From contig CM035233.1 of the NCBI GenBank assembly GCA_020226215.1, forward strand, positions 24,989,150-25,053,149: 64,000 nucleotides of DNA, in the 5' to 3' direction. This document shows, in pieces, positions 37,807-47,699 of the stretch. How positions within the stretch are numbered: the first letter of the stretch is position 1; each line of letters begins with the position of its first letter. Source of the DNA: Sindora glabra. Its lineage: Eukaryota > Streptophyta > Magnoliopsida > Fabales > Fabaceae. The notes under the pieces are model-generated. The model was given only the letters and a program-made list of their open reading frames with translations, was not told where the DNA came from and made no database searches. A program made the translations under genes and the position numbers.

Positions 37807-39590
37807 CTTCCTAATCTTCAATTTATCTTTTTTAATTCATTTCTCTTTGTTTCTATTTTTTTAAATTTCGATTTCATAAATCTATTTGGGCATTTGCTAT
37901 TTCATTGCATTTTCATTCTACCATTTTGTTAATTTTGGTTGTATTTATACTATTTGTGTTTATTCAAAGTCCAAAATCAATTTATGTTATTTTGCCTTTA
38001 ATTTTGTTCTAATTGAGCTAGTCATATCTTGCTTTAATTTTTGTCTCAATTTCAATTGTTAGGTTTTTTTTTTCATTTCAACAAATCAATTGCCTTGTCA
38101 TGTTAAATCCATTTTCGTTATTAAAGTGATTTGCATGTGCTGTTTATCCAATTTCCATTGCTATCCTTGAGTTCAGTCTTATTTGTTCTATCTTAATCAA
38201 CTATTAGTTATGTCTTAAGTCATTTAGTTTGTGTCTTACATGTTTCATAAAAGTCACAAATTATGGTTTGGCGACTTTAATTCCATTTAGTCTTGTTTTA
38301 TTTCTAATTTGTCATGTCATTTGTCTTCAAATTAAGTTAGTTCATTCGTATTATCCTGAGGTTTGATTTCAATTATCTTTCATTTACTTCATATCTTCAT
38401 ATTTGTGTCATTATGTCTTAATTCCAAGTTATTTATATTGTTATTTTTCATTATATGGTTTGGTTCCATCATTTTATGGTTTGTAGTAGTTGCATTAAAT
38501 CTCAAGTAGTGCTATTTAAATGTCTTTTCTTATTTATGTTTTGGATTATTGCTTCGTATCCCTATCTTAAGTTTTGCCATCTTAAGTTTTCTTTATTCTA
38601 AGTTAGTTCTATTTTACATCAAAGTCTTTGTTTATTTTGTTACTTTGTCCATTTAAATTATTGTACTTTTTGTTTGTTATTTTGGTCATATAATTTGGAT
38701 CTTATCTTTACTAGTTTAGTTTTGTTTATCTTTAGCCATTGATGATGCTATTAAATTAAGCTCAATTGTATGTTTAAATTGGTTAAGTGAGTGTGTATGG
38801 TTTTGAACAATATAAAAAAGAAAATAAAGAAGTGGTAGTTTAAATGAAAGAATAAGCTATAAAAATGAGAAATAAAAAGAAATAAAAGAAAGCAAAAAAA
38901 CAAGTTATTGCTGAGAAAAAAAAAAGAAGTGTGAAAGTTGAAACCAAGAAAACAAAGTGAATTCAAAAAGAAAAGAAAAGTTCAAAAGCAAAAAGTTGTT
39001 TGAAGTTGTGAGAAAATGAAAGAAGTTGAAATTGTTAGAATGCACCTTCAAAGTGAATGAATGGTTAATAGGAATATGAATTCTTTATTTCCATTCCATT
39101 TTCATTGTCTCTTTATTTTCTCTATAAAATCTATCTAAATTTTAAGTTTTATGTTTATTTCCTTTCTTTTTTACGTCTTAGTCATATTTTTGAGTTTTTG
39201 AGTCCTAAGTTAGTTCTTTTTCATGGAAAATTTCATTATTGAATCTTAACTAGTTTCCTTCTTAATTTTTCATTTGTTATTTCTTTATGTATTTTGCTAT
39301 AAACCTTGATTGGTGAAATTGATTATTATAACTATTGAATCTTATTGGCTTTGTCTTCTAAGTTCTTAAAGAACCATAAGAGGAAAAGATAAGAGTGGAA
39401 AAAGACAAGAGATTGTGAGATCATTTAAAGGTAAAAGCCTTGAATTAGAGTCCAAACATAAGTTAAATGCCTTTAAATCAAATGAGAAGTATGATTTTGT
39501 AAGGTTTTTTCTTTTATTTAACCTTTCTTATAGGTATATCTTTTAAGGATAATAGAAAGTGATAAGCAAAGAAAGAAGGGGGTTAAAGCT
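37807..39590 (+). other. Leader region of the gypsy element
   Basis: About 1.8 kb of T-rich, then A-rich sequence between primer site and gag; no coding frame supported. Confidence 0.5.
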
Positions 39591-39594
39591 AATC

Positions 39595-40620
39595 TTGACG
39601 ATATCAAAATGAAAATATTTTTTTTAAGGAAGGAATGATCAAGATGCCTACTTGGAATGGGAAAAGAAGATGGAATTAATCTTCTTTTATCATAACTATT
39701 CAATAGAGACAAAGGTAAAACTTATTGTCATTAAATTCTTTGAATATGCCATTGCTTGGTGGGATTAAGTTATGACAAATATCTAAGAAAACCGTGAAAG
39801 ATCTATTAGAACTTGAGATAATTTAAAGTTTGTCATGAGGAAAAGATTCATTCCCAGCCACTATTATAGAGATTTATACTAGAAGTTACAAAGTCTTACT
39901 CAAAGATCCAAAAGTGTTGAAGATTGCTACAATGAAATGGAATATGCTATGATTGATGCCAATGTGAAGGAAGATTAAGAAACTACAGTGGCTAGATTTC
40001 TTCATGGATTGATTACTAAGGTGGTAGAATTACAATATTATATGAAGTTGGAAGAAATGGTACACATGTTTATGAAAGTGGAAAGAAAACTTAAAAGGAA
40101 GAATTCTTCATATGAGAAAGATTCAAGCTTTTTATGGGAGATTAGTAGGGAAAGAAAAGACAGAGGATAAAATCCTGGATATATATAAAAGAAAGAGTTG
40201 AAAAGAAAGATGGAAGAAGTAATAGAGAAAGAAAGTAATATCATGAGTTTAATAAGAATGATAGAATAAGTGACAAGAAGAATGATAAAAGATGTGATAA
40301 TAGGCAAAGGGGAGATAAGGATGATTATAGTCTTAACAACATTAGAAAGAAAAGCCTTTCATTTCAAGAGAAGAAAATTGAAAAGAAGAAAGACAAAGGT
40401 TATGGAAAGTATAAGACTGAATCCTTATCTAAACCTAAGGAAGAGAAATCCAAAATCATTATCAAGTACAAAGTAGAATCCTCATTAAATCTCAAAGAGG
40501 AAGTGTCTAAAAGTAAAGGCAAAGTTAAAAAGTATTAAAAACATGTCAATAACAAGTGCTTAAAGTATTTAGAGCATGATCATCATTCTATTAATTGTTC
40601 AATCAAGAACACCTTCAAGA
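39595..40620 (+). pseudogene. gypsy gag relic
   Basis: In one frame with stops the retrotransposon gag pattern is readable: DAYLEWEKKMELIF near 39640, a W-W pair (AIAWWD) near 39755, SVEDCYNEMEYAMIDANV near 39915-39967, then ARFLHGLITKVVELQYYMKL from 39991 and MVHMFMKVERKLKRKN to about 40110. A decayed zinc knuckle (KCLKYLEHDHHSINC, second Cys lost) lies near 40555-40600. It would be the capsid/nucleocapsid protein. Confidence 0.8.
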
Positions 40621-40679
40621 TTCATAAAGCTTTGGAAGAGCAAACTAAGAGAGTGAAGAACAAAGGGAGAACTCTTCCA

Positions 40680-41158
40680 TACTAGATTCAACATCATGAG
40701 TAACATGTATAATGTTATTATTAGTAGTGGTAGTTGTATTAATATTGCTAGTACTTATACAGTGGAGAAATTGAACTTCCTACTTTGCTATACCCTATTC
40801 CATATAAGTTGTGATGGTTGAATAATAGTGGTGAAATAGAGATGACAAAGTTAGTGTTGGTTTCTTTTACAAATGGTAGATATAAAGAGGAGATGCTATG
40901 TGATGTTACTCTTATGAATACTTGCCATTTATTACTAGGAAAACCTAGACAATTCAATAGAAAAGTAACATATGATGGCATCTTCAATACATATAGCTTT
41001 GAAATAAATGAAAGAAAACTAATGCTTAAACCTTTAACCCCAAAACAAGTGTATGAAGGCCAATTAATAATGCAAAATAAAAAGAAGAAGAATAAAAAAA
41101 AAAGAGAGAAGAAGATGAGAAAAGGGATGAAGAAAGGAATAGACAGGAAAAAAAGATA
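40680..41158 (+). pseudogene. gypsy aspartic protease relic
   Basis: The active-site region reads VIISSGSCINIAS where the family has an Asp-Gly-Gly/Ser-type catalytic site, so the catalytic Asp is gone. After a stop the block LNNSGEIEMTKLVLVSF and LLLGKPRQFNRKVTYDG (40818-40985) and LTPKQVYEGQL are clear matches to the protease/spacer region of plant Ty3/gypsy polyproteins. It ends in a Lys/Arg-rich low-complexity tail from about 41080. Confidence 0.8.
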
Positions 41159-41464
41159 GAGAAAAATGAAAATTATGAAAAGAAAGAGGGTGATTGTATA
41201 AAAAAAGAGAAAAATATTATTGAGGTAAAAATAAAAAAAAGAAAAATTAAGTGTAACTAGAAAAATAAGTGGGATAAAGAGTGTTTCCTATATTTTTAGG
41301 TTACCTGTCTTGTATAAAAGAGACTATAAAAATGCTAATAATTTGAAATATATATTGCTAAGTGTTTTTTACAAAAATCCTAAAGTTGTGCTTCTATTAG
41401 AATATCCAAAAAAGTTATCATGTGTGAAAAGGAAGTGCCTCAAGTAGAGTAAGGTGACAATATT

Positions 41465-41805
41465 ATGATAGTTGATATATTATCTTGGAGGTACACTCTT
41501 ATCTTTACTTTGCATAATAAATTGTTGAATCTTAAACATAGTAAGAATTCTTTGTATATAGTTGTTAGGTTTTGAGTATATTAAGAATTTGCATATGAAT
41601 TATTATAGTTTTGCTACCTTTTCATGTAATTTTACTAGTCCTTTTTATACTAATTGCATTTCAAATGTTGATGCTTGTAAGGAATTGGTCTTTAGAGAAA
41701 TTTTTAGGTATGGCAGATTCTTGTGTAGGAATAATGAATTTTATATGCCTAAAAGTTTGCTAGGGAAATTGTTATTAAAGAAGCTCATGGTTGGATGGAA
41801 AAAGC
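41465..41805 (+). pseudogene. gypsy RNase H end and integrase H2C2 relic
   Basis: LSWRYTLIFTLHNKLL near 41480-41535 corresponds to the DALSRRY...LLSTL junction after RNase H. GFEYIKNLHM and later FRYGRFLCRNNEFYMPKSLL (to about 41765) correspond to the integrase N-terminal region, ending at KEAHG near 41795, just where the zinc-binding His motif should follow. Two frames and several stops. Confidence 0.75.
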
Positions 41806-42440
41806 TGATTTGGTGAAACATCTTAGAATTATGGAAACTTTTGATGATATGCTTGATGATTTGGATGATTCTTATGTGTTTCTTAAGATTGGTTTGAACT
41901 TTAGAAATTATCAAATTTACATGAGAAAATGTCAGTGGATAAATACTTTCAAAATTAAATATGGTTTGTATGAGAGGTTAATTTTGCTATTTAGTTTGTC
42001 TAATGTATTAAGCATTTTTGTAAACTTAATGAATCATGTTTCATGTGTTTTCAAGAATAAACTTGTTGTTATTTACTTTTATGATTTTCATGAGCTTAAA
42101 GGATAGATTTTATTGTTGTCTAAAAATTTAAAGAGTTAGAAGGACACATGTTGATGATTTTCTTATGCATAATAAAAGCATCGATGAACATGTTAATTCT
42201 TTGAAATATGTTTTGCAAGCTTTTAAAATTAAAAAGGTGAATGACAATTTTAAAACATGTCCTTTTTGCATAGAAAGAATTATATTCTTAAGGAATGTTG
42301 TGTGTGGTAAAGATATAAAGGTGGATGAGATAAAAGTCAAAGCAATTATAAAATGACCTTTGTCTAAATCCTTTAATGAGTTTAGGAACTTTCACGATTT
42401 AGCTAGCTTTAATAGAAAATTTGTGAGAAATTATTGTACT
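41800..42440 (+). pseudogene. gypsy reverse transcriptase relic
   Basis: DDMLDDLDDSYVFLKIGL near 41837-41895 and NTFKIKYGLYERLILLFSLS near 41942-42003 match the RT fingers/palm. LVVIYFYDFHELKG stands where Tyr-x-Asp-Asp is expected, so the catalytic Asp pair is damaged (Tyr-Asp). SIDEHVNSLKYVLQAFKIKK (42178-42240) and FLRNVVCGKDIKVDEIKVKA (42288-42350), then FRNFHDLASFNRKFVRNY to about 42435 are the connection/thumb region. Confidence 0.85.
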
Positions 42441-42609
42441 CTAGCCATACTATTGATTTTAATTGCTTTCCTTAATTTTGCTAATTTTGTATTTAGTCTG
42501 AGTGGTTATTTTTATTGATGGTGTAAGTGGAAAAGAAGACTCCCAGATCCAAGGTAATCTAATCTACATCTAAGTGGAAATGATTCATTACAAGTTCTCG
42601 AAGAGATAA

Positions 42610-42736
42610 TGACTATATTTCTAATTTGATTTCTCATGGTGAGTTTAATGTGAATGTTGCTTTTAACGATTCTAATTTTACTCTTTTTTATATCGGTTTA
42701 AAAGTTTTGAGGATGAATCTTTTTATGATGTGATCC
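42610..42736 (+). pseudogene. gypsy integrase C-terminal tail and polypurine region
   Basis: LISHGEFNVNVAFNDSNF near 42630-42690 matches the conserved end of these polyproteins (L-P-G-E-Y-x-V-S-A-T-F-N type). The GAGGATGAATC stretch before the LTR is the usual end-of-pol to LTR transition. Confidence 0.6.
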
Positions 42737-42740
42737 TCAG

Positions 42741-43378
42741 AGTGATAACCATAAAGAGCTATAGGATGTGCTTCAATGATCAATTCAAAGGGTTTGACGA
42801 AAGGAGATCTTGGAAGAGCTAAATAAGTAGAATATGTGCTTTTTGACCATAGAGTGAAGTTAAGGCCAACTAGGGCTATTTAGGGCTTTACTTTGTATTT
42901 TATTATGTTTTGTTATATTTTGAACATATTGGACATTTTTTTAAGTAACTTTAATTTTTTATTTTTAGACATTTACCTGAAACTATTTATTATATTACAT
43001 TAAGTCAATTTGAGTCCATTTTCAATTAGTTTAGGCCATCTTTTGAGCTATATAATTCCTTATGAGATGGAGATTTGGATCATTGGTGAAATAGAATTGG
43101 CTAGTGCTTTCTTTATAAGAGTGTAATTCTTTATTGAGTTCTTGAATGAAATTGTGACTTATTAATAGGATTTAACTTTTATGGCATTTACCATCATTTA
43201 TCAAGGACTCATCCTTATGGCATGATTCTATTACATTTATCAAAGGATTTCTAATTTTTATGGCATGTTCTTTATCACTTACCACTCCCATTTTTTCTCT
43301 TCTAGAGTGTGGCATATCTATCCATTTGTTTTTGTTTGATCTGATGAATTTTAGGATAATCCAATAGTTTGATTCATA
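42741..43378 (+). repeat. 3' LTR of the gypsy element
   Basis: Colinear with the 37120-37785 copy; opens near TGATAACC and ends near GATTCATA. Divergence between the two is well above that of the other elements here. Confidence 0.8.
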
Positions 43379-44006
43379 TTAGTATAGATCTAGGAATTCA
43401 TCTCAAGTTAATTTAGATCTAGGCATCCATATTGAGCATTCATTGATAACCATCGATCATAGCAATAATTGTAAAAGGATTGAGATGAGCTAAACTTCTA
43501 TTCAGATAATAGTTAAATTAATTTATATTTAGTTAAAGAAGATAGCTACAAACTTGCTTGATGAAAGTTAGATGCAAGTGACATTGAGCTTCTTAAATCT
43601 CAAGAGTTGCTATATGGAGACCTTATTAATAAATAACTTGGTTCATTTGCCCACCTTTTTTGCCCTTATGTAGAGTATAACTAGTGATAAAAGGCTCTAA
43701 GAGTAGACAAGCTATGCCTATAGTATTTTTCAGTCATGATTAGAAAACTGTTGAAACATAAATAATATTGGCTAGTAATCTCATACAAAAAGACTAATAT
43801 AATCTCTAAATATATATAAAACAATAGTGGTAGAATGTAAAGGATACAAGATGATGCATTGGCTTGATATTGGATAAAGGTCATCAACCATGCAATGAAA
43901 TTCCTGTGGGCTTATTTTTTTTGTTTAAACTTTATCACTTGGCACCGACACCTTAATCTTGTAGACTAATGGCTTGTTAACCACCATTTTCACTTAATCA
44001 TCCTAT
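43379..44006. other. Intergenic DNA left of the Athila-like element
   Basis: No gene supported. It ends at the target site AATGG. Confidence 0.5.
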
Positions 44007-44011
44007 AATGG
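44007..44011. other. Target site duplication, left copy (AATGG)
   Basis: Perfect match to 51909-51913, marking one insertion event of the element at 44012-51908. Confidence 0.95.
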
Positions 44012-45497
44012 TGACCTTACAATCCCGCAAGTGCACGGGTTAAGTCGAGTTATAGTATAAAAGATTATCGTTCTCCACAGGGATTGTAGGTTGAGTACTA
44101 ACTAAATCTCAAGTAAAATTATCTAGGCGAATCAATTGATTTTGAGAATCAAGAGTGAAATGTAAAACAGAGCATTAGCTATAAAAAATAAGGTTTGATT
44201 CAATGTAATAAAAGCGTACTCAGCTTAAGGATCCCTTGTACATTTCATTATGGAATGAATATAATTCTCTAACTTGGTTTACTGTTAATTAAGATTGCTG
44301 GATTACCAAAATTAAGCTATACCTCATTGCAAGGCTACTAGCTACTAACCAAGAGATTAAGTGCCCAGAATTGCTCTAGTAATCACTCATCTAGGTTGCA
44401 TTAACTTTGCTTAGAATCCATTATTGGACATTTCATCCTGTGCGAAAGAATCCAATTAGCTTAATTCCTAAGTCTAATTGATATTCCCAATGATCATGCA
44501 GGATCCGATTAATCAATTGGTCATTTCAACCTAGAATCAATTAATCCATAACACAAATCCAATATTCCGGATATATTGGCTTGTTCCAGTCAAAACAGCA
44601 TAATCAAATCATAAATTAACAGTAAATCAAGCTAGATTATATAAAATTCAATTCCATAACTCCATGAACAAGTTCACCCAAGCTGAGCACAAGGGTTTAG
44701 TGTGAAAACATTACAAAATCAGAAGAAAACCAGAAAACGGAGAGGGAAGTCAAACAATGCATGAAGATCTACAAATTCCTTGCTTGATTCTTCAATTCCT
44801 TGCTTGAATCCATGTTAGAAGATTCCCTTGGTGAGTTTGGGTCTCCCCTAGGGTTTCTCCCAGTAGCTCTCCTTGTTAATTCTCAGTTTCTCCTCCTCCC
44901 CTTTCAAAATTTCGCGTAAAACTTATATTGGTGATGTACACGGGGGTCAACACATCCCGTGTTGTATCCCGTGTTTCTCAGCGAAAGTTGAGCAGCACGA
45001 AACACGTTGTGCGACACGCCCCGTGTTCTTCTCTGAAGTGTCAAGCAGTAATGTACACGGGGTAGAACACGACTTATGTTGTACCTCGTGTTCTTCAACG
45101 AAGACTGATCAGCATGTTACACGGGGTGTGACACTCCCTGTGTTTACCTCAGAAGCGAATGGCAGTAAGATACACGGGGTAGAACACGGCCCATGTTGTA
45201 CCTCGTGTTCTTCTCTGAGCAGCCCAGTGAAGCCTTGAAGCAATCCAGAAGGAAACACGGCCATAAACATGGGGTTCCCATACCCCGTGTTCTTTGTCAA
45301 GTGAACAAATTTGCTTCAATTCTTCACAATTTGAATGGTTTTGCTTCCGGATCCTTTTCTAATGCTCATATGTGTCATTTCAAGACCTGAAAATAAAATA
45401 TAGAGCATCTAAGTATCCTTTTCAATCAATTTGCACAAAATACTAAGTAAATGAGTGATGAAACACATAGAATTTAGGTGCATTTGTGCATTTATCA
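44012..45497 (-). repeat. 3' LTR of the Athila-like element
   Basis: 1486 bp, same length as its partner with no indels seen. On the plus strand it opens TGACCTTACAATCCCGCAAG and ends GCATTTATCA. It carries a palindrome array at 44935-45296. Confidence 0.97.
44935..45296. repeat. Array of six nested palindromes in the 3' LTR
   Basis: Six units start near 44935, 44996, 45053, 45117, 45170 and 45253, spaced about 53-83 bp. The consensus unit has outer arms ACACGGGGTA and TACCCCGTGT around inner arms AACACGG and CCGTGTT, making an almost continuous 37-bp palindrome. Units are rich in CG dinucleotides in CG-poor surroundings. Individual arms are eroded mostly by CG-to-TG/CA changes. On the element's strand the array lies about 200-560 bases into the LTR, probably in U3. 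Confidence 0.9.
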
Positions 45498-45510
45498 ATT
45501 CCCCCACACT
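45498..45510 (-). promoter_or_regulatory. Polypurine tract of the Athila-like element
   Basis: On the minus strand AGTGTGGGGGAAT lies directly before the 3' LTR (TGATAAATG). It is the usual plus-strand primer of this group. Confidence 0.85.
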
Positions 45511-46920
45511 TGAATCTTGCTCGTCCTCGAGCAAGGAAGGAAGAGAACAAGAAAATCTACTCCAATTTTTATTCTCTACTTTTTCTTCTTCTTTTTTTAT
45601 ATATAATCAGGCAATCATTCAACAAATCAAAGATTAGGATCAAGTCATGCCAAGCAACTAAATGAAAATAAAGCAACTAAACAAGTCAATCCTCAGCATA
45701 GAAGCAAAAGAGAATAGCCTCACAGGTAAAGTGTTTACTCTCGCTCTCAAAACAAGGCTTGTGTTTACTCTCAAGTCAATCAGCTCATGACTTAATGCTA
45801 CCATATACTTGTACAAACTCTAATCTCCACTACTATAATGTAAAATGCATGCAAATCAGAGGACTTTATTAGGGAAAAAGGTAAGGATAAGGGAAAGGAA
45901 CATCATGGGGTGAAAAGTGATAGAACCCTGAGTTTGTAGGAAAAAGACACATTGGTCATGAATTTGACCATTGTCGAGTTCCATTACTCAGCTTAACATA
46001 ATACCCTACTTCTATCCTTGCTTCAACCTTCATTCTTCTCCTTTTGATTTTCATCATTTTTTTCTTTTTATACAAATTAATCAGCAAACACAACAAATTT
46101 TTTTTATTTATTCCCAACAAGCTTTTCTTCCTTTTCTTCTTCCCCAAATTATTTATTTGACACCATTTATTTTATGGTGTTTTGTTGCCTTTTTTATTAT
46201 TATTATTTTTTTGAATCAGTTTAACAACCAAAGTTATAAATCAACTTATCCAACTAGTAGCACTAAGTAAGGACCTCTAAGATAGCCAAACTCATATAAT
46301 GTGTCTAAGTTCCTTTAAACTCTAAGGTTCAAGTTCACTTAGGCAGTAGCTTTGGATATACATGGTATGGCTAGGCTAGAAATGAGGGTCCAAGGCTTAA
46401 GGTGGCTAACTAGGGAAAAAGCTGAAAAGTTTAGGGTAAATTAAAGAAAAGGATTCAAATAAGCCAAGCAAATAAAAAGGGTAAAGAAACATGGCCTCAT
46501 CATTTTTGACATATAAAATACATAAAATGTAGCCTCAAAAAGAGTAAATGCAAGTTCTAGAGCAAAAAGTTAAGAGTGATGACATAATCCCTCAAGAAGA
46601 AAAATGAGCTTTGATTTCTAATGTGAAAATTGCTCAAAAGGCTCAAATCTCACAAGGGTCAATTATGCTCATTACTCTTAGCTTCAAGCTTTAGATTTTC
46701 CTTACTAGGTTACGAAATATTCATTAAAGAAACAAGGCATGAATCAATCACTTTATTCAATAGATTGCCTTAAAAGTTTTTTATTCATTTATTTATTTTT
46801 ATATATTTTTTTATTTACACATTTTTTTTATATCATATTTTTTATATCATTGAAATTGGAGCAAATTTCAGTACTCTAAATTAATCAAGCAAGTTGAAGT
46901 GCAAAATATTGCAAAACACT

Positions 46921-46933
46921 GCTCCCCCACACT
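46921..46933 (-). promoter_or_regulatory. Second polypurine-tract-like motif
   Basis: The reverse complement reads TAAGTGTGGGGGAGC, nearly the same core as the tract at the LTR border, preceded on the coding strand by TTGAGGACAATGTCC. Confidence 0.5.
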
Positions 46934-47298
46934 TAAAATTGGACATTGTCCTCAATGTACAAAATAGTAAATGGGAAAAGAGACAGAGAATAGTTGGGGG
47001 ACTGAAACTTCCCTGACATGTGGACTATGGTGGCCTAGTGTGTCGCAGGGAGATCCAGAAGCAGAGACAGATTTGGAGAGAGAGAGAGGAGACTGGTAAT
47101 CTAAAAGAAAGAAAATGCAATACTAGGAAAAAAATGCTGTTAGTTATTACAAATATTAATATCAAAAGTGCAAAAAAATAAAAGAGAAATAGGTAATATA
47201 ATAAAGGGTAAATGAAAGTGCATAGTCAATATATGTACAGACCAATAGAAATAGAAATAGAGAGGAAAATCACAAGGCTTTTATGCGAACCAGACAGT

Positions 47299-47440
47299 GA
47301 GGAACACGGGGTAGAACATGCCTGTGTTAAACACCGTGTTTCTCATTGGAATGCAATGAAAATCACAAGTTCTTTTAAAGTGGCTAGACAGTGAGGAACA
47401 CGGGATAGAACACGGCCCGTGTTGTACACCGTGTTTCTCA
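47299..47440. repeat. Two internal palindrome units
   Basis: AACACGGGGTAGAACATG... (from about 47303) and AACACGGGATAGAACACGGC... (from about 47397) are the same type as the LTR array, about 95 bp apart. The second is close to a perfect palindrome. Confidence 0.85.
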
Positions 47441-47699
47441 CTGGACTTCATTTTGAGCCCTCTGTGCAAGAAAACAAACAACAAACAAACATTCATGCCT
47501 AATCTACCTCAAAGACAGAGTCCACATGCAAAAATGAACATCTTAAATCAACACTTCATGACTTCAATGCCTCAACTACTCAGAAACTCAGATTGAAAAG
47601 TAGAAAACTAAGAATTAAATGCAAGAAAATAGAAAAATAAGCTTGGGTTGCCTCCCAAGAAGCGTTTGTTTAAGGTCATAAGCTCGACCCCTGTTTTTA

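Larger units (their letters stand above)
37120..43378 (+). mobile_element. Degenerate Ty3/gypsy retrotransposon with rearranged domains
   Basis: Two related direct repeats (37120-37785 and 42741-43378) flank degraded gag, protease, RNase H/integrase, RT and integrase-end sequence, all on the plus strand. The protease block (about 40690-41085) and RT block are diagnostic of Ty3/gypsy. RT lies downstream of the integrase zinc-binding motif, the reverse of normal order, and the integrase core is missing. LTR divergence is high, so the insertion is old. Confidence 0.85.
45511..47699 (-). other. Non-coding 3' interior of the Athila-like element
   Basis: About 2.2 kb where pol would be expected. 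It holds a second polypurine-like motif (GTGTGGGGGAGC on the minus strand, about 46921-46933), two further palindrome units (47299-47342 and 47397-47440), and right after the gag-protease stop the word CGCTTCTTGGGAGGCAACCC (about 47650-47669, minus) that typically follows the coding region of such elements. No RT or integrase motif on either strand. Confidence 0.8.

Noticed and set aside
44873..45238. 121-codon open frame with repeated Cys-rich HGVEHGPCCT-like pattern
   Set aside because: It is only the translation of the LTR palindrome array; the matching frames on the other strand and in the other LTR have the same cause.
44935..45296. CRISPR-like look of regularly spaced palindromes
   Set aside because: The organism is a plant, the spacers are not unique between the two LTRs, and the units are eroded; it is part of a retrotransposon LTR.
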